Counted from the first letter of the stretch, positions 42,778 to 52,500 are shown. The stretch: DNA of 64,000 nt from Nitrospirota bacterium (GCA_021811105.1 JAJZPM010000003.1:124001-188000), one strand, 5' to 3'. The notes: a model not told the origin generated them from the letters alone. Translations and numbers: made by a program.

Positions 42778-43947
42778 TCACGGCATGGCTAACCGGACAG
42801 TCTCGACGAACCGCTCGACGGTCAAAAGCTCCGGCCGGTAGTCCGGGGGATAGTCCTTGTGGAGACCATGGGGAACAACAAGGGTGACCTTGCTGCCGGC
42901 CATTTCGTCCAGTTGTCTTGACGATATGCCCTGCTGAATGGTGAGAAGGTGCTTGCGCTCGATGCGCGGAGCCTCCTTCGTCACCTGCCGCCACCTGTCC
43001 TTGCAGGTGGTCTTGATTCCGAGAACGAAGAGCCTTTCAAGAGGAAAGGCCGGGTCGAGATATTCGGCCCTGCCCGGAATCAGGATATCCGGTATGGTCC
43101 CGTCAACATTCGGATGCGGGACAAAGGGGATTTCAGCCGCTCTCAAGAGATATTCGACATGGTGTTCAAGGGACCGTCCGGCCCTGGCCTTCCTGCGCTG
43201 CAGGATGGACTGCGCCGTCTGTAGAAAGTCGTCAACGGATTCGAACAGCCGGATTATCGCCGGCCCGCAGACTTTCCGTTCCACCGTCCTGAACAGTCGG
43301 TATTCGGCGTCCACGCAGTCCAATAGCTGATTGTCGCTCGGACTGCTCATGAAGTTCCTGACGCACTCGACAAGCGCCTCCCGCGCCTCGGTTGAAAAGG
43401 CAAGGGTAGGCGGAAAATCAGTCAGCGATTCCGAAAACCGCCTGAAACGGCGTTCAATGCATTCGTCCTCACCCTCCCATAGCTGGGGGACTTCCCGGTC
43501 ATAGGAAGCCCAGCCCTTCACAAGCTGTATCCCCAGCGCTGCCTGTATCTCGTCAATGTCGGCGTCGTTGTCGAGAACGAACATGAAAAAACGGTCCATG
43601 CTCTCCGGAATCAGGATGAGAAGGTTTCCCACGCCGTCGCGGGTGCGGAAAGGGAAGTCACGACCGAAACGGGTGATGCGGTACTCACTCCTTGTGCCGG
43701 TGCCGTACCACTTCACGACGGACTGTGTCACCTGTCCGTTCTGCCATACCGCTTCAACCGGATGGTCATCGTTGCGGCCCCTGACGGGAGCATAAGGCGT
43801 GAACATGCGCCATGCCTCCTTCGGAAGATAGAAGCCGCTCTGGTGGCTGCCGGTGATTCCTACATCATTGGGGGAAATGAATTTGAGGAGTGCGCTTCCG
43901 CACCTGAATGATTCTCTTATGGCCTGTTCACACTCTGGTGACGCCAC
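42778..43947 (-). CDS. EcoRII-like type II restriction endonuclease
   Basis: 389 residues, near EcoRII's 404. N-terminal DNA-binding regulatory domain (about 1-160), then the catalytic domain with RAGRSLEHHVEYLLRAAEIPF, PDILIPG and GIKTTCKDRWRQVTKEAPR, the last being the EcoRII family active-site block. EcoRII cuts CCWGG after binding two sites. GTG start at 43947 overlaps the methylase by 20 bases. Specificity here is inferred from family and from vsr/Dcm neighbours. Confidence 0.9.
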   Translation of the reverse strand: MASPECEQAIRESFRCGSALLKFISPNDVGITGSHQSGFYLPKEAWRMFTPYAPVRGRNDDHPVEAVWQNGQVTQSVVKWYGTGTRSEYRITRFGRDFPFRTRDGVGNLLILIPESMDRFFMFVLDNDADIDEIQAALGIQLVKGWASYDREVPQLWEGEDECIERRFRRFSESLTDFPPTLAFSTEAREALVECVRNFMSSPSDNQLLDCVDAEYRLFRTVERKVCGPAIIRLFESVDDFLQTAQSILQRRKARAGRSLEHHVEYLLRAAEIPFVPHPNVDGTIPDILIPGRAEYLDPAFPLERLFVLGIKTTCKDRWRQVTKEAPRIERKHLLTIQQGISSRQLDEMAGSKVTLVVPHGLHKDYPPDYRPELLTVERFVETVRLAMP

Positions 43948-45181
43948 CGGCCGCTGCCTTCCTTGTCCTGCCTTTTCCGTTTCCGTTCTTCGGTGCCTTC
44001 AAAAGACACCCTTTCAGGTTCGTGGTGAGATGCCAGTCAAGGACTTGGACGACCTGCCGCGCCACCGCTTCGACGACGCGGGGGACCACGGCGTTCCCGA
44101 ACTGCCGGTAGGCCTGCGTATCCGAGACAACTATGGGTTTATCGGGGAAGCCCATAAGGCGCCTGGCCTCGGACGGTGTCAGCCGGCGCGGATTCTTGCC
44201 CTTTTGAGGAATCAGGATTTCCGAGCCGTCCTTATAGTATCGAGCCGAAAGGGTCCTGCTGATGCCGTCCATGTTGACCAGCCCGAAGCCGAAGCCGTTA
44301 CCCTTTTCCTTGTGGCGCTGGGCGTAATCCTGGAGATATTTCCAGAGGTGGTCGCTGAGTGTGTATTTCGGGTCCGCCGCGGGCTCCAGGATGTCCCGGA
44401 ACTTCGGGGCCGGTCCCGCCGGTTCCTTCGGAAACTCGAAGGGCGGGGAATCGCCGAAGACATGTCGGTCGAAACCGATTATGAAAATGCGCTCCCGGTG
44501 CTGGGGAACCCACGCGGCCGCATTCATGACCTTGGAGAATATCTTGTATTCCAGATTCTCAAGGGTGGACTGTATGACCGCCCACGTCTTGCCGCCGTCA
44601 TGTGACTGGAGGTTCTTCACATTCTCCAGCATGATGACCGGCGGGCGCTTTATCTGAATGATGGTAGCCAGTATGAAAAACAGGTTGCCCTGAGTGACAT
44701 CCTCGAACCCGTGAGGCCTGCCGAGAGCATTTTTCTTAGAGACGCCGGCGATGCTGAAGGGTTGGCAGGGAAACCCAGCCGCAAGGACATCATGGTTGGG
44801 GATGTCGGTCGGCTCAATCTTCGTTAAGTCACCGTGCGGGACCTCGCCGAACCACGCCTTGTATGTCCGCTGGCAGTGCTCGTCCCACTCGGATGAAAAC
44901 AGACACCGGCCCCCCACCGCCTCAAGACCCAGCCTGAGACCGCCGATTCCGGCGAAGAGGTCGATGAAGCTGAACGGAAGATTTCCGTTGCCGGCCTGAG
45001 CGGCGTTTGCCGCCATGGAATCAAACAGGGTGGGTCCTTCTTCCGGTTTCGCTGCGTGCGTGATGAGAGACAGAAGAAATTCCCGCTGTGTCACGCGCTG
45101 CCGGCCGCATTCCTCCTCAATCCATGCGCGGACATCTTCGGGAACACCGCGGACGAGTATCGAGTCTGACGCCACCTGCAC
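43928..45181 (-). CDS. dcm: C5-cytosine methyltransferase of the EcoRII/Dcm type
   Basis: 417 residues. N-terminal segment of about 50 residues (LVRGVPEDVRAWIEEECGRQRVTQREFLLSL) looks like a ribbon-helix-helix binder; the methylase follows: motif I IDLFAGIGGLRLG, IV GFPCQPFS, VI ENVKNL, VIII QHRERIFIIG, X YRQFGNAVVPRVV. Protects DNA from the neighbouring endonuclease. Start GTG 45181 or GTG 45175; CGGAGG favours 45175. A 19-bp palindrome upstream suggests self-regulation. Confidence 0.92.
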   Translation of the reverse strand: MQVASDSILVRGVPEDVRAWIEEECGRQRVTQREFLLSLITHAAKPEEGPTLFDSMAANAAQAGNGNLPFSFIDLFAGIGGLRLGLEAVGGRCLFSSEWDEHCQRTYKAWFGEVPHGDLTKIEPTDIPNHDVLAAGFPCQPFSIAGVSKKNALGRPHGFEDVTQGNLFFILATIIQIKRPPVIMLENVKNLQSHDGGKTWAVIQSTLENLEYKIFSKVMNAAAWVPQHRERIFIIGFDRHVFGDSPPFEFPKEPAGPAPKFRDILEPAADPKYTLSDHLWKYLQDYAQRHKEKGNGFGFGLVNMDGISRTLSARYYKDGSEILIPQKGKNPRRLTPSEARRLMGFPDKPIVVSDTQAYRQFGNAVVPRVVEAVARQVVQVLDWHLTTNLKGCLLKAPKNGNGKGRTRKAAAGGVTRV

Positions 45182-45196
45182 CTCCGGGGGGAATGT

Positions 45197-45215
45197 TTGA
45201 TATCAATGATATCAA
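45197..45215. promoter_or_regulatory. Perfect palindrome TTGATATCAATGATATCAA upstream of dcm
   Basis: Two 9-base arms around a single base, 16-34 bases upstream of the methylase start. It is a likely operator; the N-terminal DNA-binding segment of the methylase is a candidate ligand. Confidence 0.6.
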
Positions 45216-45332
45216 CTTTTCCCAGCGAAAGCAAGCAAAAAGGTCCTCCGGCTGGCCGGCCTTTCATTATCTCTCGAACTGTCGTAAAATAAGGGAATTT
45301 TGACGGAATGATTTCGGGGAAAGGAGGTTGCG

Positions 45333-45530
45333 ATGAGTACAAAGACGAGCCAGAAGAAGAAACCCGGTGAGATACCTGGCAAGGAGTCATGGAGGAACCT
45401 GTCAATCACAAAAATCTGTGACACCTGCAAGAAAGAATATCACCCGAGGAAGAACGGCTATGAGGCGACAAGCCGTTTCTGTTCGGCGGAATGCACGAAG
45501 AAGGGAAGACACAAGAATCACAGGTTTTAG
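45333..45530 (+). CDS. Small zinc-finger protein
   Basis: 65 residues. GGAGG seven bases before ATG. Zinc pattern CDTC (about 39-42) and CSAEC, with a Lys-rich start and end. Transcribed away from dcm. No specific role known. Confidence 0.68.
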   Translation: MSTKTSQKKKPGEIPGKESWRNLSITKICDTCKKEYHPRKNGYEATSRFCSAECTKKGRHKNHRF

Positions 45531-45553
45531 ACGGTCCCCTCGCCGGATTTTCT

Positions 45554-46114
45554 TTATCGTCCCCTGAGTCTTTTTCTGAACTCCCACGGCGGCGTCGGAT
45601 TCGCATCCTGCCACAGCCCGCGCCGGTTCTCTCGCGCCTCCCTTTCCGCGTCGATGTATTCGGAAGCATAGGGCCTTTTCAAATACTGCCGGTAGGCCCA
45701 TGCATCGCCACGCCTGACCATCTCCAGGTTGATGTCCCGGCCGTCCTTCCAGATAATGCAGACTTCTCGCCGATAGGTCTGCTGGCCGGTTGTTGTGACC
45801 TCGACGGTTTGCCCCAGTATCAGGCGCTTTAGTTCTCTGCTCGCCTCCTCGCCATATCGCTGGCCGCCCTGGCCGAATCGGCGGTGTGACACCTCGGGGG
45901 CGTCAATGCCGTAGAGCCGACAGACGAAGAAGGAACCGCCGTCCTCGGGTGAGATGGTGACTGTGTCGCCGTCTTTGACCTGCATGACCTTGCCGGTCAC
46001 GGTGAAGCCGTGTCGGCGGGCCTCGGTCATGGAAACGGAGAGCACGAAAACAAGAAGAGTGACGAAGATGACGACTCTTGGCCTCCGAAAATGCCTGATG
46101 ATATCCCCTCTCAT
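45554..46114 (-). CDS. Secreted thermonuclease (SNase-like)
   Basis: 186 residues: signal or anchor helix (about 13-32), then the staphylococcal nuclease fold with VKDGDTVTI, YGIDAPEV, and EARENRRGLW. Catalytic Arg/Glu positions (CRLYGIDAPE, EVCIIWKDGRDIN) appear kept. Often found on plasmids and conjugative elements. Converges with the zinc-finger gene, 23 bases apart. Confidence 0.88.
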   Translation of the reverse strand: MRGDIIRHFRRPRVVIFVTLLVFVLSVSMTEARRHGFTVTGKVMQVKDGDTVTISPEDGGSFFVCRLYGIDAPEVSHRRFGQGGQRYGEEASRELKRLILGQTVEVTTTGQQTYRREVCIIWKDGRDINLEMVRRGDAWAYRQYLKRPYASEYIDAEREARENRRGLWQDANPTPPWEFRKRLRGR

Positions 46115-46381
46115 GTCGATGATTATAAGGCAGGCCCGCTCGGAAAATCTATCGTCGTCGGTCTCTGTATCTGCGATAGGGATGGAAACCCTTGGGGGGT
46201 TTACCCACCGGCAGGGATACGACCAGCATAGAGGGCGTAGCTCGTGACAGCCCGGACCCTTGGGGCATCGCCATGGAAGGACAGGGAACGGATTTCCGGA
46301 TAGAAAAAACAGGGCACTCTCGGTTCACTCTCGGTTTCTGAGGGGTATTTTGATACCTAACCCCCTGATATAAAAAAAAAG
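46115..46381. other. Right end of the element without genes
   Basis: Holds the second tandem CACTCTCGGT site (46315-46335) and a GGGGTATTTTGATACC hairpin at about 46341-46356. No credible protein. Confidence 0.5.
46315..46335 (+). promoter_or_regulatory. Right integrase arm-type site, tandem CACTCTCGGT
   Basis: Same 21 bases as 24528-24548, in the same orientation, 47 bases before attR. Confidence 0.7.
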
Positions 46382-46412
46382 GAATGGCGGAGAGAGTGGG
46401 AGTCGAACCCAC
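46382..46412 (-). repeat. attR within the tRNA-Ser 3' end
   Basis: 31 bases identical to 24462-24492; keeps the tRNA whole. Confidence 0.92.
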
Positions 46413-46475
46413 GGTGCGGGATTAGCGCACACACGATTTCCAGTCGTGCACCTTCGGCCACTCGGTCATCTCTCC
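46385..46475 (-). tRNA. tRNA-Ser (anticodon GGA), integration target
   Basis: Complete type II tRNA with a long variable arm. Acceptor GGAGAGA pairs with TCTCTCC, G discriminator and encoded CCA. The anticodon loop CTGGAAA gives GGA, reading UCC/UCU serine codons. T-arm GGGTTCGACTCCC. Its last 28 bases plus three bases beyond CCA are the att core. Confidence 0.96.
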
Positions 46476-46591
46476 AACCCAGGAAATAACTGAGTTATTA
46501 TTATAAATTAAATAGTTGGTTCTCACAAGGTCTTCCTGGCAAACCATGGCAGAAAAAGGCAAGACAAGACCAATTTGGACGTTTTTTGCGA

Positions 46592-46680
46592 TCAGTTTGC
46601 GTCCAGTGAACGCAGGCCCATGAGATTAGCGGCAAGTCCGGTATCAAGGAAGTACAACTTCGGCGACTCACGGTAATTCG
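46592..46680 (-). pseudogene. Remnant of a DUF4143 (AAA_14) ATPase
   Basis: The minus strand reads NYRESPKLYFLDTGLAANLMGL RSLDAN and a stop; SPKLYFLDTGLAANL is the signature of the C-terminal DUF4143 domain of AAA_14 ATPases. Nothing else of the gene is upstream: the frame runs into the DprA-like gene, which probably replaced it. Confidence 0.65.
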
Positions 46681-47234
46681 GGGCTGCTGTCCGAAAAAGT
46701 ATACACTCCTTTATTCCACGCCCTCAATTCGCTACAAAATTTCTCGGTCTTGCTTCCCGGCGCTGCATAGGGAACGACCACCGCCGCCGCAAGGGCCGCG
46801 ACAAAGTGATTTCTCCTGTCGGCAAGGTCAGCGGAAATGCGGCGATGCTTTTTATGGAACGGAGACAGAATCAGCAAGCGACCCTCATCAAGAGGTTTCT
46901 TGAATTCAGGCTTGAGCGTCATCCCATCTACGCTGCGGGCGGGACAATAGATGATCGGCTGGCTCCCTCTTAGCAAAATAGCACAGCATTCACGCTCAAT
47001 TGCCGAATGAAAGCCGCTTATGATCGTGGCCCCTAAGTCTCTCAGTTCTCGCACAAAGTCGTAGGTCTGGATAATTATTTTTCCGGGGCACTTATTCGAA
47101 CAAAAAAGAGCGAGGGATTTTTTCGACAGGATTTCAGGATTACCGAGGGCATTCACGGTATGCGGCGCTTGATCACCAAGATATTGATCCATGGATGCCA
47201 AACAGGCGTAATTATTGCTGTCAAGCGTTACCAT
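46668..47234 (-). CDS. DprA/Smf-like Rossmann protein
   Basis: 188 residues. Follows the DprA core order: short strand with ALFCSNKCPG, ATIISGFHSAIERECCAILL, PIIYCPARS, then RNHFVAALAAAVVVPYAAPGSKTE. It lacks the SAM and winged-helix extensions of housekeeping DprA. Stand-alone forms near restriction genes suggest defence or DNA handling rather than transformation. Starts at 47234 after a gene-free region. Confidence 0.7.
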   Translation of the reverse strand: MVTLDSNNYACLASMDQYLGDQAPHTVNALGNPEILSKKSLALFCSNKCPGKIIIQTYDFVRELRDLGATIISGFHSAIERECCAILLRGSQPIIYCPARSVDGMTLKPEFKKPLDEGRLLILSPFHKKHRRISADLADRRNHFVAALAAAVVVPYAAPGSKTEKFCSELRAWNKGVYTFSDSSPELP

Positions 47235-47413
47235 CGTGACACCTCATTCTCTAAATAATTACATAGTAACAATGGTTATACGTCTAGCAGAGAAAATGCC
47301 TAAATCTATCTTTACTCTTGATCGATTTACGGGACGCTCTGATAGATCTATCTGTCTCAGCGTGCTCCCGCCCACATATCCACAATATATTAGCTACATC
47401 TATCACTTTTCGC

Positions 47414-47441
47414 TTGACAGCACAAGCGCTTACGCTATATG
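47414..47441 (+). promoter_or_regulatory. Sigma-70-like promoter of candidate small RNA
   Basis: TTGACA (47414-47419), 16 bases, TATATG (47436-47441). Confidence 0.55.
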
Positions 47442-47446
47442 CTGTA

Positions 47447-47517
47447 AGTAGCTCATCCACCATGTGTGGAAGGAGTAACGAGGCCGCCCCCTAAAAGGAC
47501 GGCTTCAGCCGTTTTTA
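47447..47517 (+). ncRNA. Candidate small RNA of about 70 nt
   Basis: Begins after the promoter and ends at GGACGGC-ttca-GCCGTTTTT. GGAAGGAG occurs near 47467 but is followed at once by a stop (TAACG), so no peptide is likely. The terminator also faces the end of the Toprim-like gene and may serve both directions. Confidence 0.4.
47493..47517. terminator. Bidirectional intrinsic terminator
   Basis: AAAAGGACGGC-ttca-GCCGTTTTTA: stem ACGGC/GCCGT (47499-47512) flanked by A-run and T-run, suitable for both strands. Confidence 0.65.
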
Positions 47518-47605
47518 GCCCCCTGATTCTTCCAATATTCATCGAATTCACTTTGAAGTTTACACTTCGTGTGAGGCCTGGTAGTCTACTTCTTACATCT
47601 CTTTG

Positions 47606-48253
47606 CTATTGTTGGCCACTATTTGTCTCGGCAAACCAACTTCTTAAGACCGCCTTAAATTTGACAAATGCCTCGTCGGTGCACCGCTCGAAGCTGACTT
47701 TTTGCGCAAGCTCAAAAAACAGTGAGGAAGAATGGGCCTTGCGTGCAGTCCGTAGTGCTTCTTTAAAAGCATCTTTTGGGGTATCCGGTTTGGCGGCGTT
47801 ACCTTGCAGAAACCCACGAGTTCTAAGCCACTCTCTAAGTGACGGCTGTTTGCCATGCCATCCCAAGACATTGTCCACATGGGGTGAATCCGACCATACC
47901 CAGTTTTCCAGCTCTGGCTCAATAACAATTGCCGCCGCTCTCTCATTCCAACCGGATGATGAAATCTCTCCCTCAATGCTGTTTTCAATCTCAGTTCTGG
48001 ACTGATTTTCTTGCCCGCATCCTTCTTTATCAAGGATCACTATCGAGCGGGAATATTGATTCACAAAGGGGCGAAGAAATTCTTTACTGTTAAACCGACA
48101 GCCGGCATCATGCCACGGATGCTGAAAAAGGTCATAGGTAATCACTCGAATTCCTAGAGCCGGCGGCCTGGTAAGCAGCCCTTTAACAGTGAATTCCATA
48201 TTTCTGTCCGCCACAAGAACAAGCAAATCTTTCATTTCCGGCGAAGGGGTCAT
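47606..48253 (-). CDS. Toprim-like partner of defence ATPase
   Basis: 215 residues from ATG 48253, which forms an ATGA overlap with the ATPase stop. MKDLLVLVADRNMEFTVKGLL begins an alpha/beta fold, with IVILDKEGCG and IEPELENWVW following: acidic positions like Toprim nuclease domains that accompany AAA ATPases (OLD/Gabija-type or DUF4276). A nuclease activity is inferred. The family is not named with certainty. Confidence 0.6.
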   Translation of the reverse strand: MTPSPEMKDLLVLVADRNMEFTVKGLLTRPPALGIRVITYDLFQHPWHDAGCRFNSKEFLRPFVNQYSRSIVILDKEGCGQENQSRTEIENSIEGEISSSGWNERAAAIVIEPELENWVWSDSPHVDNVLGWHGKQPSLREWLRTRGFLQGNAAKPDTPKDAFKEALRTARKAHSSSLFFELAQKVSFERCTDEAFVKFKAVLRSWFAETNSGQQ

Positions 48254-49515
48254 CCGAGTACGCCGCCGGCAAAAAGGACCCCAAGGTTCGTCTCGCCGCG
48301 CCAATCCTTGAGCGCCGGGTGCTTGCTTCCCAAGACAATAACGGTAGCCCCCTCCGTGCTCTTTGCAAAGCAGAGCACATTTTCCGCTTCCACCATACTC
48401 AGAATAACAGGAGAATGTGTTGCCATCAGTATCTGTGCATTGTATACGGATGACAATGATTCAAAGGCAGTCGCCACCGCCCTTGGATGGATGCCGTTCT
48501 CAGGCTCCTCGATAAGATAAACTCCCGTGAATTCGGGGAGATAGGCCGGCAGCGTCAGGGCCAGCAATCTTAAAGTGCCATCGGATACCATCCATGAAGG
48601 AACTTCGAGACCACCCTTATAGCAAATCAACAGATACCTGTGTTTGTCGTCCGGCCGCTCCACAGTCCTAATATCTTCAATATCGGGCAAGGCCGTTTGC
48701 AGATGGGCGAGCCAGTTTTGAAAATAATCGGGATGTTTTTGTTTCAATCTATCAACTACCCACGGAATATTTGACCCATCGGGCTTGAACCCGCGCACTT
48801 GTCCGGGCGGACTTGCCTTCCTGATCACGAGGCTGTTCAATATAAACTTCTGAACCCCTTCTTTGAGCAGTGTTTTAAGCCATATTGCCACAGGGAACTT
48901 CGATTCATCGGCGGGCAAGTTCCCAAGTGCGGATTTACGCGGCCCAAGTCTGAATGAAGGGGCCCGCTTTTTCCCGTTCTCAGTCGCAATCTCCGAGTAA
49001 AAATTGTCGTTGCCGCCTGCGACTTTGGTAATGACGAGCTTATTATCAAAACGTTTGCCGGTCTTTGTCGTCATAAGCGTATTAGGCGGCGGCGGAAGAA
49101 CAGGAAAAAGTGTTTCCGGTTGAGCAGACAACACAGCCGGCTTAAGGAGCAGTACCTTCTCGTTATGGATCTCGGTCTCCCCGGTAGCAGGGTTGACTCT
49201 TATCGACACCTCATATCTGACCGTATCATAACCGTTCTCCGCAAGAAGAAGGCGCTTTTCGTCAGGAATGGCCGCCTGGATTGCCAACTCGAAGTCATTA
49301 CCCAGGCGGTTCCACACAAGGTCCTCAAAGTTCACTGTACGTTCTTCAACGGCGGCGTCAAGGCCCTCAGAAACAAGTGTTCCCAGGAATGCAATAACAT
49401 CAAGAAATGTCGTCTTCCCGCTCGCATTAGGCCCAACAAGCACATCAAATGGGGCCAGCGGCTGGCTGACATAGCGCAAACATCTATAATTAAGAGCCTC
49501 AATTAAAGTAATCAT
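48250..49515 (-). CDS. AAA/ABC-type ATPase of a two-gene defence module
   Basis: 421 residues, SMC/OLD-like ATPase (AAA_21). Walker A GPNASGKTT (28-36), signature MVSDGTLRLLALTLP, Walker B VYLIEEPENGIHP and switch MATHSP. No fused nuclease; the next gene supplies a Toprim-like protein. This split form of overcoming-lysogenisation-type systems is common in defence islands. Placed after the methylase/helicase pair on the same strand. Confidence 0.82.
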   Translation of the reverse strand: MITLIEALNYRCLRYVSQPLAPFDVLVGPNASGKTTFLDVIAFLGTLVSEGLDAAVEERTVNFEDLVWNRLGNDFELAIQAAIPDEKRLLLAENGYDTVRYEVSIRVNPATGETEIHNEKVLLLKPAVLSAQPETLFPVLPPPPNTLMTTKTGKRFDNKLVITKVAGGNDNFYSEIATENGKKRAPSFRLGPRKSALGNLPADESKFPVAIWLKTLLKEGVQKFILNSLVIRKASPPGQVRGFKPDGSNIPWVVDRLKQKHPDYFQNWLAHLQTALPDIEDIRTVERPDDKHRYLLICYKGGLEVPSWMVSDGTLRLLALTLPAYLPEFTGVYLIEEPENGIHPRAVATAFESLSSVYNAQILMATHSPVILSMVEAENVLCFAKSTEGATVIVLGSKHPALKDWRGETNLGVLFAGGVLG

Positions 49516-49570
49516 ACGTAGGCCTCCTATCTGCCTTTATATAATAGCAAAGCCGCCATTAAATGAGCCT

Positions 49571-52500
49571 CTAATCCTCCTCACTCTCCCGCCCCATGCG
49601 GTATTTGATGTCATAGTTGATGATGAACTCCAGTTCCTCGTCGGTAAAGCCATAGTGCTTTGCCAGCACTCGGTCGATTTCGTCGATAACAGGTTTGGAC
49701 TCCGAAACATTGAATTCATCATATGAAATCTTGTCCCCATCCTTCGTCTTAATCGTCTTCTTTTCCGCGTGTTACTTCAAGTCCTTCATGAGCTTCTCGT
49801 TTAGACTAATCAAAGATTTGTCGGTAATGACTGAGGGCGGCAGCGGGAAACTGAGCGCCAACGTGTTACTCAGATGAAAACAATCACCATAGACGATGAA
49901 ATAAGAATAAAATAGGCTGCTGTTTAGTGCGGCACATACAAGATGGGCGATGTCTGCACTAGGAAAAAACAGATACCGGCCGTGCGCCGGTGCTGCCACC
50001 TTGCCGTTCTTAGCATAGTACGGCAATCCAACTGTTGCTTTTGTCCAATACTGCGTTGCCTCTTGATAAAAGATAAAATGCTCAGTTGCATGGTTGGAAA
50101 GAAACAACTCAATACGGCTGCCGCTATTTGTTAATATCTTCGTGAATACTGCCACATGCACAGGGCTGCCCATTTTGGGAAACTGAAATTGAAAGATTCT
50201 CTCATCCGTAACAGGCGTGAATTCCAATTTTCTAAAAAGAGCCTCCCGAAGTTCTGTATGCCAGCGATTATAGCGCGTTACCTGAAATTGAAGGCCCTCC
50301 TCCTGACGCCGCTTATTAACTACAAAGATCGTACCGCGGCAATGCTGCAACCCGTCGAACAGTTTCCCCGGTCTATCATCACAAGGGATGATAGCAAGAT
50401 AGCTACTATGTTTAGTCAAAAACTGGCGCAAAGCAGTCATCCTTGATGAGCTGACTAGCGGTAGTTGGACTATAAAGCTAAAATATCCATGAGTAGCGGC
50501 AATTCGCATTGAGCGTTCCGTACATAGAGCATAAAGATTTCCAGTTTGCTCTGTATCGTAGTTTCTAACTGTGTATTCCTTTTTTGTCGCCGAATATTCC
50601 CGCCAAGGCGGGTTCCCGATGATCACATCAAATCCGCCCCTTTTCAATATCCCGTAGAACTCGATAAACCAGTGGAAGGGTTTATGGGATTCAAGCCACT
50701 TTTTGTACGCCATCTTCTTCGCTGAATCGACTCCATATTCTGCCGCATGATGTCGATTCAGCTCATCCTCCAAAGACCGCAGCCTTGTCCTCAACTCCTG
50801 CTTATCCTCGGGTGTAACCTCACCACCCAACTCAGTCTGCTGCTGATGGAAGAGTTTGAATAGGCGATCAACATCCTGCGCTTTTTCCTCGATGGCCGGT
50901 AGTGACTGAAGACTTACAAGATCGCTCTGTAGAGTCTGTTTTAATTCATCATAAGTCGCAAACCCCACGAGGGTATTGCCCGCCCTGATGTTGAAATCAA
51001 TATCAGGCAATGGCTCGATACGTTCAGAACTATCTATCTGTGCAACCAGCTTCAGGAACAACCGTAGCTTGCAGATTTCTATTGCCTCTTCCATGATGTC
51101 GACGCCATAGAGGTTGTTCACGATTATAGACTTGAAGATGAAATATTTGAGGTTGGGATGTTCTGAAACCCTCTTAAGAATCTTTCGGAAATCGCTGTAT
51201 TTGTCTGACCGGTGCTTTTCTTCCGACCGGTCGACTTCATCCACAAAGACCTGCATCCTGTCGAGGCATGCCTCATAGAGCGGTTCAAGGATATTCAGGG
51301 CTGCAAACAGAAAAGCTCCTGACCCGCAGGTTGGATCGAGCACGGTCACATTCTCTATCGCATGGTAAAAGGCCCGCAATAACTCGGGGCCTTCTGAATT
51401 CCAGATTACGTCCTGGGCAAACTGACGGATATCGAGGTTATAGGTGATGAGGTCATTGACGGAAGTTATCTCGCCGGCAAGCATTTTTGCTTTGACCTCT
51501 TCATAGCGCTGGCGGCGTGCCACGACCTCTCGCCAGATTTCGGTCGGCAATGCGTATTCAGCTGGGGCCGGCTTGTTCCATTCTGTGCGCTTCGAGACAT
51601 CTTTAACGCCTGCGTCGATTTCCGGAGGCAACGGCAAGGGCGAACCGCCGTTTGCCCCTACGAGTCCCTTTTTTACGGCGGAGTAGATGTACCGGTCAGG
51701 GTCGTTCTGAAGAAGTCGCCATACCGATGTCTCTCCCTCAAAGGCTATCCTGCATTTCTGCTTTGCCGCATCAAAGAGGAATGGAATCACGGTGTTCTTG
51801 CTGATATACTCGGTGATGTCTTCCTTGGTGTAGTATGCGCCCATCTGCTTCTGGTTGATGTACTTCTCGAAAATATAGCCGAGCACGTCCGGGTTGATCT
51901 CGTCATCTTTTCGCAGGGGCCTTTCGTCAAGATGCCAGTGATATTGGTCGAAGAATTCAAAGAGCTTTTCGAACGCCTTGTCAGATATCTCTATATGTCG
52001 GCCGTGCAGTTCCTCGATCTGGTGCTTGAGGAACAGGCCGCCGTTCAAATAGGGAATTGGGCCGAGGAGCTTGTTGATGGCAGCTGACCGATCTTTTTCC
52101 TTTTTTGCAAAACCTTCAAAGAATAAGGGGCAGAGAAAATCCCTGTAGAACCTGTCCTTGCCCCGTTGTTTGCTCTGGAGGAGTTTCGTGCTCAGATAGT
52201 TTTCGTCGTTGTCGAGGAAAGCCTTCTTCTGAATGAAATAAATGAACATGAGGCGATTGAGCATAACAGAGGCGTACCATCTGTGCAGGTCACCGACGGG
52301 TATGCCTTCAATAAACTTCAGGAATGCGTCGTGCTCGGCCTTGAATCTGTCATAAAATCGCTTTGTAATGCGCTCGACATCGAAAGCAGCCTTCATGCGT
52401 CCGGCGACTTTCACGATTGTCAGGGTCTCTTCTTCTTCGAGGCTGAATGCGATTGCCTGGAGCTTTTGGATAAGGGACTCTCCGGGCTGGTTGACGTGAT

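Larger units (their letters stand above)
24462..46412. mobile_element. Integrated mobilisable element in tRNA-Ser(GGA), about 22 kb
   Basis: Both ends carry the same 31-bp sequence from the 3' end of tRNA-Ser (24462-24492 and 46382-46412). A tyrosine integrase gene adjoins the left end and reads toward it. The content is a replication module, MobC and relaxase, a TrbL/VirB6-like protein, a prepilin and a restriction-modification cargo. The intact tRNA is at the right end, so the left copy is the displaced fragment. No VirB4/VirD4-type ATPase is present, so it looks like a mobilisable rather than self-conjugative element. Confidence 0.88.
47235..47605. other. Gene-free stretch with one promoter and terminator
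   Basis: AT-rich and unlike the host base composition, so probably acquired. Holds the candidate small RNA at 47447-47517. No protein seen. Confidence 0.45.

Noticed and set aside
46668-47234. Housekeeping dprA
   Set aside because: Too short and lacks the other DprA domains; the accessory setting suggests a stand-alone relative.
47235-47605. Insertion sequence
   Set aside because: No transposase or terminal inverted repeats; only a promoter, a hairpin and AT-rich DNA are seen.
49537-49740. 67-codon minus ORF after the methylase
   Set aside because: Out-of-frame shadow of the methylase C-terminal extension, which reads as a typical methylase end in its own frame.
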